Source: Spongilla lacustris (lineage: Eukaryota; Porifera; Demospongiae; Spongillida; Spongillidae). From it: a DNA stretch of 64,000 bases. The notes below the pieces were generated by a model. It saw nothing but the letters and a program-made list of their open reading frames with translations, did no database searches and had not been told where the DNA came from. A program made the translations under genes and the position numbers. Location: positions 6,142,888 to 6,206,887 of the forward strand of contig OX442421.1 of the NCBI GenBank assembly GCA_949361645.1, in the 5' to 3' direction. Each line of letters opens with the position of its first letter. The first letter of the stretch is position 1. Below, piece after piece: positions 55,309 to 64,000 of this stretch.

Positions 55309-56513
55309 TCATAGATTGACGGCGGTATTGTGACGTAAGTCAACTGACAAATCTTAGTTACTAGAAATTGTATTCACGTGGTCTGTCAAAACTTAGTTAC
55401 CTTTCATGTGGCTGATTATGTACACTGATGGATGGCTACGAAATCTATGAATGCTACAAAACCTATTAATCACAACAGGACTGTCCCCTTCATCACTACA
55501 TGTATGGGCAACGTATTGCATGACCTTGCTCTGTGCATGCTTTCAACCACACATACACACCACATGAAATTAAATAGTCAATTCAATCTCTTCACGTCTG
55601 ATACAGCTTATTTGGAGGTGTGGGATCATGTATTATGCAATACAAACAAGGTCCTGGGGAAAAGCCATCAAAACGAAGGTTTGGTAGGCTGTTTACAACA
55701 AAAGAGCTGTATGGGGTGGTCCAGGAAACTCGGGGGAGCATTGCAGGCATATATGCATCACTATTACTAATCACCATATCAGTACATGTACATGTACATG
55801 TAGTGCATTTTAGTGAGGTTGCAGTACCAAAGGTCAGTATAAGGCTAACTATAGCTGGGCTTGATGTTGGAAACTGTTTGGCAAAGCCAGGACCTGTTGT
55901 GGTAACAATTTTTTGACATTGCTGCTTACATATGAACCTTTTAACATTGATATCCGAATAAATGTACATGTAATTCGCTATATATTTGACGGGTAAACGA
56001 CTTTAGCTGCAAAGAGACACGAACACGAAAGAAATGATTATTGAATGCATGCCTATAGCTATGTCCAAAGATGAAGTTACAGTGCTCACGAGTTACAAGT
56101 AGTTGACCTTGAATGCAAAAAACAACTATGCTCGCATGATGATTTCATGCATATGTTGTGAATGGCTTACATGAAAGTGCATGTAAGCACCTAGCTGGCT
56201 AATTGCACAAGGCTTGTAAGTGAGGCTGAAGCTACATGTATACCACATACTAGCACTCTTCCAGTGCTATATTATGCTATGCATGCAGTGGTTTATATTA
56301 AGAGCTAACCCTAATACACATCAAGGGAAAAAAATTGCTTTGTATGGACTGAAGTCAGAGCAAGCAGCAGTCCACTTATAATGACATACACCTTATACAT
56401 GTACATCATATTCTGTGGCACATTATGATATTTTGTAGCCAGCCAAAAAAAGTAACTAAGATTTGTGACTTAAGTCAGTTGACTTAAGTCACAATGCCAC
56501 CGTCAATCTATGG
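55309..56513. mobile_element. 1.2 kb TTAA-flanked inverted-repeat element (piggyBac-like)
   Basis: The element is bounded by TTAA on both sides (55305-55308 and 56514-56517). Its ends are tcatagattgacggcggtat and, mirrored, atgccaccgtcaatctatgg; similarity continues through gtcaactgac and aagatttgt...agttact, about 55 bp. TTAA duplications are the hallmark of piggyBac-type transposition. It sits inside the retroelement remnant. The interior contains a frame at 55620-55916 (+), GRLFTTKELYGVVQETRGSI followed by IAGIYASLLLI, which I do not recognise and which lacks any transposase signature. Confidence 0.8.
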
Positions 56514-56517
56514 TTAA

Positions 56518-57170
56518 TGCATGTTCAATAGAAAATGTCTTGCCACAAACACGGGTCAAAGGAAACAAGTTAGGCTGCCAATCATAGTGCAAGCAAAGAG
56601 CATCTTTAAATGCTCCCTTATGTAAGGTAAAGCCATATTCTTAGATAGGTATAGCATAGAAAGCCATGTGGAAGCACCAGTCTCACTGGCAACTTCCATT
56701 GATCACTGAAGAGAAGCTGGTAACTTAGTGAACAGCTCGTTACAAAGGACAGACTGAGGCTGTTTTACCTCACAATGTATCTCACGTCTGGCAGTGGATT
56801 GAGCTCCTATGACTTCAAATGGCAAAGATGTTGATTGTTGGAGAATGAGGTCAACCAGGGGCCTGGTGTGCCTGGTTGAATTGTCACAAATAAACTGAGA
56901 TTGTTCAACCAATTTAATGATAAGACCACCAAGTCGAGCCAGAAATCTCTAAGTTGGCAAATGAATGTGTTTTGACCAGTGAGATGAGGGAGAAATGTCT
57001 TGCTGATTGCATCTTCCAAGGGTTGCAACAGTGGTTGAATGTTGGGTTAAGATATGTCCATTTACTTGATAAACCATGGGTAAAGGTGGCATATGCTGAG
57101 TGAGGTTGGGTTAATGATAGAAGCTCAATCTCAGTGGTTCCATTCAGAAACTTTTTCACTGTCTCTATAA
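56518..57170 (-). mobile_element. Retroelement remnant, 5' part
   Basis: On the minus strand, with several frameshifts: TEIELLSLTQPHSAYATFTH, QPLEDAISKTFLPHLTGQ, NSTRHTRPLVDLILQQS, ASETGASTWLSMLYLS and, at the insertion boundary, an FSIEHAL-like end. The order matches the part of the polyprotein that comes just before the piece at 54715-55304. Confidence 0.65.
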
Positions 57171-57589
57171 AAATTTTCTATGATAACAATAAAATTAATA
57201 ATGACAAAAAATTATACATACCCCAGTAACCTACAGGCCATGCAAGGCATATGAATAAAATTGGTGATGCAGGATTGTTTGAAAAAGACAAGCCATTGAA
57301 ATGATTAACATAAATGATTATGTGCTTGCATTTTGTCTAATTTATTAGTGAATATTCAATGAGCAAACGTTTCAATGCAATGAATGGACACAAAGATAAC
57401 CATTCTGGATGCTTACCCGCTAGTCAACTATATTATCTCTGTGAGTCAAGTGAGTAAATTGTTGCCCCTCTATTGCCAAGCATGGTAAAAACAGCAAAAT
57501 TATTATTCCATTTTACAATTACAGTTATATGTGTGCATTAGTTTTAAATGACACATGCATGCGCACCAGTTTTTACCGGGGTGTTGTCA

Positions 57590-57777
57590 CTTAGGGGGAG
57601 GAATGAGGGTAGCTAAGGACATCATGTTAAGGGGGAGGAACGAGGGTAGCTAAGGACATCATGTTAGGGGGAGGAATGAGGGTAGCTAAGGACATCATGT
57701 TAGGGGGAGGGGGGTAGCTAAGGACATCATGTTAGGGGGAGGAATGAGGGTAGCTAAGGACATCATGTTAGGGGGAT
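57590..57777. repeat. About 37-bp minisatellite, 5 copies
   Basis: Units of gggggaggaatgagggtagc plus taaggacatcatgtta repeat five times; one copy lacks aatga. Confidence 0.93.
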
Positions 57778-57879
57778 GCACAAGAACACGATTAAATTGG
57801 CTGCAATGATCAAATTTCATGTTCTATAAATTCCTTTACCTCTTCCTTTTCCCCCTCCTCTTATCCTCCTCCCCTATTT

Positions 57880-58118
<239 letters not shown>

Positions 58119-58565
58119 TTTTCCAGGTTGTCTTTAGTAACTTGACAACAATAATTAATAATGACTAAAGGTAACTAACCATTATATGCTTTACCCCCAA
58201 GTGCAGGTTGAGCCTGCTAGTCAGAGCACAGCTATCTTGGTTTGCAGGATGTTATGGCAAGTTGGGAGGCAAGCTTTGCGAATGAGTCCTTAGTCAGGAA
58301 TAATATTACTACAATAATTATTATAGAATTATGTAACTATTTATGTAGGCGTAAAATGTACGTAACAGCATGTGGCCCAGTAAGCGCAATGCATTTTTTT
58401 TTGCACTACGTGTTGAAATTCTGGTACCAAAGGATCTTACGTTTCGATGCGAACGAACGTTTTCTAGGTAAGTTTTAGCGGAACACTATGCGCCGCTAAT
58501 TAAAAATTCAATGACATAGTTTAGGGGCTGCGCACGAGGAAATGTGGGAGTGTCATTAGAACGAG

Positions 58566-61500
58566 ATGATGCAGTCGCCTTTCCTTCTGATGTTTGTGGT
58601 CGGACTTCCAAGACTTGTATGCGCGGAAACAGTATGTCCTAAGGTGGGCGGGAGCTCGTGCCAATGTCAAGCTCCTGGTGGACTGGTCGATCTCACACTG
58701 TTATCCAATGCAGTAGGAGCAATGTATACTCACACCCATACGATATGTCCCTGTCGTTGTGTACTAATTAATAATGCACCGTCACGCTAGTTGACCGCTT
58801 CCAGCGTGACGTAATTTACTAAATGCTCGTGCCAGAGATAATAGTGTTAAAAGCCTACTGGTTGAAGTAGTATCCCGTAGAGTTTAAAAGCGACGTACGT
58901 GCATTCATTTAATACTTTAATACAGTACTGTCCACTGTCTCCAGTGCGGAATTTGCATGCGAGAAGAGCACACATACAGTGCTCCACACAATACGACCAA
59001 ATTTTTAAGTTTTGTGGTTATTTGTTTGTAACTTTTGAACCATACAGTAATAAGAGATGCAAACTTTATCTCCAATCATTCTATATAAGGATTATGCTTT
59101 TGATGTAGTTGTAAAAAAATGTATGATAATCAGGTAAACAACTTTGGTTTGTGAAACATTTTTTCATTACTGTGTCCTGAAGGAATGCAGTTAAGAGCCC
59201 AATTTCTTTTATGGATACTACTATACAGTCCCTATGTACATCCAAGTAATCAGCACTTAGCTATTACTGGTTATTAAGATCGGTCCTGTTGTATGCGTTT
59301 CTGAGGTTGCTTCATGCTTCGCAATAATTAAGATGTCATCTTCTGGAATACAATGGAAAAGTCCCTGGAGTATTCGTATAATTTTTAATATATTATTGAT
59401 ACCCTGGTATCTGCATTAAATAAGTAATTAAACCGAGAAGGGGGGAGGGGGGGGGGGGGGGGGGGGCAATTTTTTCTAAATACCCATCCCCAGATTTCAT
59501 AAAAGGGTACCCACCACCCTACGCCCTCACACGTAACCACAAATTTGCACAAAAAAACAGCTTATCATTGAATATATAATCACCTCTCCTGATTCAGAGA
59601 GCTGGGTTAACATGTATAGCGGTTAGTGTCCCTCGCACGACTGACCATAGCAAGCACCTTGAAATTATACTGAAGCTGGGTGCATGGACGACATGAAGCA
59701 TATCCATATTGAGCAAAGCGTTCACAGCCAAGAGCCCTCAACCCTGATTGTCCAAAAGTGAAGGGAAGTGGCAGCAATACATGAGCTGCAAATGCCCAGT
59801 TATGAACGAATGGAGAAGGAACATCTGGTGTATACCCACAACAGAGCGGCTTAGGCTGGTTATGCTCTACACTAGCAACGGGATAATTGCTGAGCGTTCC
59901 TCGGGAGTCGTACACGATATACGCTAGTAGCGCTCGTGCACAGGAGCCGCTGCCTCTTATCACTGCCTGCAGATTCAATGCGGCTGCTGAAGTCTTTTTT
60001 TTGCACCAATCGGAATCGTAGTGTCGTCTTATAATTACATTATCCATTTGATTAGATGACTTTTTAAGTACTTTTCGCAATCTATTGCTAAGGGGTTAAA
60101 TGTTTTTATCGATCGCTGGGTGTCTAGCGATAACATTGGTGCCCAGCGAGGCCCTATGACTGGGAAGTATCTATTCATTCTACTCCCATGTAAATCTGAC
60201 GCGAAACAAAAAAAAAAATTGCCAAAACACGCGAATTTTTTGTAATGTAATTTTAGCCCTTTTCAAATGCTTTTTTTCATGAAGTCAGATTTTTATTTTA
60301 AAAGCAGAAATGCTTTATACAAGCTCTACAGTAGTATTGGACGATGGGGTCTCGTACTGATTTTCTTGCCCCCCCCATGAAAATTGCACCCGTTTTTAGG
60401 ATTTCTCCGTATATTATAGTAGTTTGTTAGCAATCTCGTTAGTTGATTTAGATTGTTCTACATTTAGAACACATAATGACTTAAGAACAGACCCCAAAAT
60501 CATGAAACAGAGCCACAGTTTTACTATGATATACGGCTAAAAACGGGTGTAATTTTAATACTTTTTAGCCTTTAATTACTTATTTAATGCTGATACCAAG
60601 GTACCAAAAATATATATGAATACCCCAGGGACCTTTTCATTGTATTCCAGAAGATCCCATCTTAAGTCAAATTAAATCGTTCAAATTATTGCGAAGCATG
60701 AAGCAACCTCAGAAACGTATACAACGGGACTGATCTTAATAACCAGTAAAATTTAAGGGCTAATTACTTGGATGTACATAGGGACTGTATAGCAGTATCC
60801 GTAATAAAAATTTGGGCTCTTAACTGCATTTCTCCAGGGCATAGTGATGAGAAAATGATTTTTGTTTACCTGATTATCATACATTGTTTACACTTAATAA
60901 CTAACATCAAAAGCATAATCCTTATGTAGAAATGATTGGAGATTCTGAAAAAAAAGTTTGCATCTCTTATGACTGTATGGTTCAAAAGTTACAAACAAAT
61001 AACCACAGAACTTAAAAACTTGGTCTTATTGTGTGGAGCGACCGGGTCACGCCCAACTACCCCTCACGTCATGATATATCTAACCCCACGCAATACTGAT
61101 AATATTAGAGATTACAGTTAAGCTGTACGTCTGGGATGAAAGAGTGTTTTTATTTGATATAGATTTTCGGCACAGGACTCTAGTGGCACCTCCTACAAAT
61201 ACAATCCATGTAAAGGCTTCACGGACGGAGGCTGTGGTGGCGGGACAAGTGTAAGTCATAAGGCTCAGTGCATCTTATACACCACCTACACCCACACACT
61301 TAACTTGATGAGTAATAGCAGTACCTAATACATACAACAGCAGGCCCGTAACCAGGGGGGGGGGGGGGGGGGGGGGGATCAGTCGATCCCCCACGTTTGA
61401 TGCGTGAGTTCTAGCCCTTCCTTGCAGTTATCCCAGCTTTTTGTATTGAGCAATGGCAGCCCTCTCCTTTCCCTCTTCATACTCGTATTTGGCCAATTGC

Positions 61501-62467
61501 AAGGCTCCCCTTTTCAGAAGTCCTGCAGTCCTATTAATCGGTCCTCCCCGCCAGACCTCCCACCTAGCTTACGGGCCTGAACAGCACACATAATAAATGA
61601 ATTTTGGTTACACATTTTTTACATCAAGAAGGGTAGGTTGAATGTGAAACTTATACTTTGATTATGAGTGATACAGAAATACTCACTTGCAGGTGTGAAA
61701 ATGTATGTTTAATTAATGATGTTAACTTTTCAAGTCTGTTGCCCACCTTATGCTAGGTATGCCAAGCATCAGTTACTACACTTGGAGCAATTGGAACAGA
61801 AACCATTTATTATGACAGCCCGTCAAATCCCAAAGGAGGTATTATAGTTGGCTATTCCTCAGGCAGTTATAAAGTGCAGGTTAATTTGGTATGCGACCAG
61901 ACTGCTACCACTCCAACGATAACTTGGAACGGAATAATTCTTTCATTATACGTATGTGGTTGTGCCTCCTGCAGACATCTTGTCACTAAAATGTACCTTT
62001 AGGTGTTTGACCTCACTTCCTGTCAGTGCTGTGCTGGTGGGTGTGGTGGTGTAACACCCTTCCCAACGGGAACAAGTGCCCCACCCAATTCTGGAGCTAG
62101 CAGTGCTGTTGCACCTGGTATCATTGGAATAGTCCTTATTGTAGTGTGAGTCCGGCAAAGTTAGTTTTAGTGTGATGTGTAAATAGGAAAGTTGTCCTCC
62201 CTTTCATTTTACAGTATGATTGCAGCCATTGTTGTGTACTGTGTGACTGGGGGCATCTACATGAGCAAACAAAGAGATGCTCACGGCCTAGACATCATTC
62301 CAAACAGAACATTCTGGTTTGATATACCTTTCCTGATCTGGGTAAGTATTGGTTTATGACTGTAGTGATTTTGAACAAGCTGTGTTTATCTTCCTTTCCA
62401 GGATGGAATAAAGTTCACATTTAGTCCATGTTGTAACAGGTCATCTGGATATAAGACGTTGAAGTGA
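58566..62467 (+). CDS. MRH/Atg27-like type I membrane receptor, paralogue C
   Basis: Exons: 58566-58723, 61163-61250, 61757-61951, 62003-62145, 62215-62341 and 62402-62467; 259 codons (258 aa). Very close to B throughout (same signal peptide, GGSSCQCQAPGG, SYKYNPCKGFTDGGCGGGTS). Changes include LTLLSNAV for LTPLSNAV, NPKGG for NPEGG, CDQT for CNQT (removing an N-glycosylation sequon) and a YKTLK end as in A. The first donor differs: the base before GT is T instead of G and the donor reads gtatac, so splicing may be weaker and the junction codon encodes Ile rather than Arg. Intron 1 holds a shorter sister of the element in B. Downstream similarity to A and B stops right at the stop codon. Confidence 0.82.
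58976..61041. mobile_element. Sister inverted-repeat element in intron 1 of paralogue C
   Basis: The left end (cagtgctccacacaatacga) and right end (cttggtcttattgtgtggag) match the element in B; the right end is truncated or replaced after gtggagc, where B has actg|ta. Arms mirror each other (aagtccctggagtattc and gaataccccagggac). The element is about 2.07 kb. Its centre (59800-60560) differs from that of B. A G-rich run lies at 59440-59466. Confidence 0.75.
61339..61595. mobile_element. Insertion-like repeat in intron 2 of C
   Basis: Counterpart of 53280-53520, with a 23-bp G run (61355-61377) where B has five G. Confidence 0.5.
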
Positions 62468-64000
62468 TGATGTAATTTGTTGTTCTGTGTTTTGTTTGGT
62501 CAGTGGGTTAAAGCCATTTTTAGATACCATCCCATTGTAAAAGATTGACATACTATAAGTGGATCACCAATGTTTTTTGGGAAGCCAAATATGTATACAT
62601 ATATATGTAACATGATCAGCTTGAACCAGTACAGCAATACGCAATACTCAATACAGTTAATTAAATACATGGAATGCATGCAGTAGTAGGACTGAAGATG
62701 AAATACGCTTCCTGAAGTCATGCCTAGTTGGAATGTTTCATTTGCATATTTAATCAGTACATACAACAGGCCAGAAAGCTTGTCCCATGTGAAATCATCC
62801 TATTGCATTGTTAATCCATTTTCAGTTAATCTCCTGTGTTTCTGTGCTCTGTTTTTAGACCAGCCACATCACATTTAGGCCCAGTTATTGCATATTCCTC
62901 TTGTGCCTATCAGCTGTTTCATGGTTTTCCTTATTGCTGCAATTGCATGTACATGTGTGCTTAGGGTACTGCAATAGTATTGAGCACCTTTACAACTGAG
63001 GCGATGGTTATCCCTTTTATGCAATTGTGCATTATGTGGTCCTGTTGTTTTTATTCAAGCTGTTTTCAAGGTTTTAATTAAGATTGGTAGATTGGAACAG
63101 TGTGTACTGTACTCAAAGGACCAAAGATTAAGTTGTCATTTTAATTCTAATGAGGGAAAGAAACTAAACAGCAAAGTTCAATATGGGTTCACTACTGAAA
63201 GAATATTTCGTTTAGGAGGCAATTATTGTTATTTTGGGTCTGCATAATTATGTACACAGGTCTGGTGAACAACTCCACATATTTGCGTTGGAGTCATTTC
63301 CACCTTAGGCATAAATGACTGGGAACTTGAGTCAATTATGCAGAGGAGTCAATTATGCTCTCTGGCTGACACTAGCATTATATGTACCTTAGGTCATCCT
63401 TCCACTAGGGTCTACATGGGCGTACGCAGCCTTCGGGATAAGGGGGAGGTCGAAATTTTATAAAAGATGACCTTTCGTCACGCAAAATTATGGATTACGT
63501 AATCATTACTAAAAGTACGTACACTTTCGCACGTATAATTATGCACGCGTATGTAGTAAATAAAACTTTTTAAGTGTGATGGTGACCTCGTTTTGGGGAG
63601 GGGGGGGGGGTCGTTCGAACCCATCGACCCCCCCCCCCCCCCCCCCCCCCTTGCGTACGCCCATGGGACTCTTCCCCAAATGGAGCTACATGTGTGTGTA
63701 TGCACGCACACGTGATGTGACGATATGTGCTTTGTATTATATGCATTTAAAAAAAATTGAAGGGAAGAGACATGGTTGCAGGTTGGGTAGCTGTGAAATA
63801 GTTGTTAATCAAGTGCTAGAGACTCTAGCAGGGGTGGAGTCCAGAAAAGCGTAGGAGGGGGTGACAGTTCATAATAACCCTCTAACAGGGGTGGATGCAA
63901 GATTTTTTGGTGACGGGGGACCCAGGGGGCAGCTCATGCCCACATAGGGGGCATGGGATGTGGGGGAGCTTGCAGAACTCCTGTCGTTTTTAAAAACTGC
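62468..64000. other. 1.5 kb without a supported gene
   Basis: Mostly A/T-rich. Between 63411 and 63668 a short inverted pair, gggcgtacgca and tgcgtacgccc, brackets G- and C-runs (C 63628-63650), which suggests a small transposon. No open frame of interest was found, apart from one made by the homopolymers. Confidence 0.5.

Noticed and set aside
59607..60080. 157-codon minus-strand frame in intron 1 of paralogue C
   Set aside because: It lies in the centre and arm of the inverted-repeat element. The part shared with B is not preserved as a frame there, and I see no transposase or other motif.

Overview
This 64 kb window is nuclear DNA of an animal. Spliced genes with GT-AG introns, metazoan-type proteins (a PDZ-GEF, katanin p60, CHMP1, eL24, ARID1/BAF250) and many microsatellites and inverted-repeat transposons all point that way. 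The gene half is very compact: introns go down to 51-60 nt and divergent start codons lie 59 and 91 bp apart. A sponge-like or other non-bilaterian invertebrate fits best, but nothing here proves the taxon. The exon models below were built by eye, by matching splice sites, reading-frame phase and family resemblance. All complete multi-exon models close to whole codons.

Layout, left to right. 1-10.6 kb: the 3' two thirds of a Rap guanine-nucleotide exchange factor (+; PDZ, RA and RasGEF domains). Most of its larger introns hold their own tandem repeat, including a 3.4 kb array of a 20-bp unit inside the PDZ-coding part. 10.6-13.3 kb: no supported gene. 13.3-38.3 kb: a dense gene cluster made of katanin p60 (-), a DHHC palmitoyltransferase (+), a mitochondrial carrier of the SLC25A39/40 type (-), CHMP1 (+), a CCDC28 homologue (-), ribosomal protein eL24 (+), ARID1/BAF250 (+) and an unrecognised coiled-coil protein (-). 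These alternate as divergent and convergent pairs that share short promoters or 3' ends. 38.3-45 kb: mobile-element territory with palindromic MITEs, a 1 kb terminal-inverted-repeat element carrying a broken helicase piece and sitting inside a (CA)n tract, and a 1 kb TA-flanked inverted-repeat element.

45-62.5 kb: three tandem paralogues (+) encode small type I membrane proteins resembling cation-dependent mannose-6-phosphate receptor/Atg27-like (MRH-type) cargo receptors. Each has a signal peptide, a Cys-rich lumenal domain, one membrane span and a short tail ending near a tyrosine motif. A 51-nt intron is almost identical in all three; if retained it would end the protein before the membrane span. 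Between and inside the copies lie a 3.3 kb and a 2.1 kb copy of a long-armed inverted-repeat element, a decayed RAG1-like RING zinc-finger fragment, and retroelement remnants. One remnant is split by a TTAA-flanked insertion whose removal would restore the frame exactly. 62.5-64 kb: no gene seen.

The genes do not form a pathway. Several (CHMP1, the receptor family, the DHHC enzyme) act on membranes and trafficking, but the arrangement looks like ordinary compact-genome packing. I found no defence-type or otherwise obviously new multi-gene system. The most notable points are the receptor cluster with its conserved short intron, the in-frame 60-nt katanin intron, and the nested transposon events.
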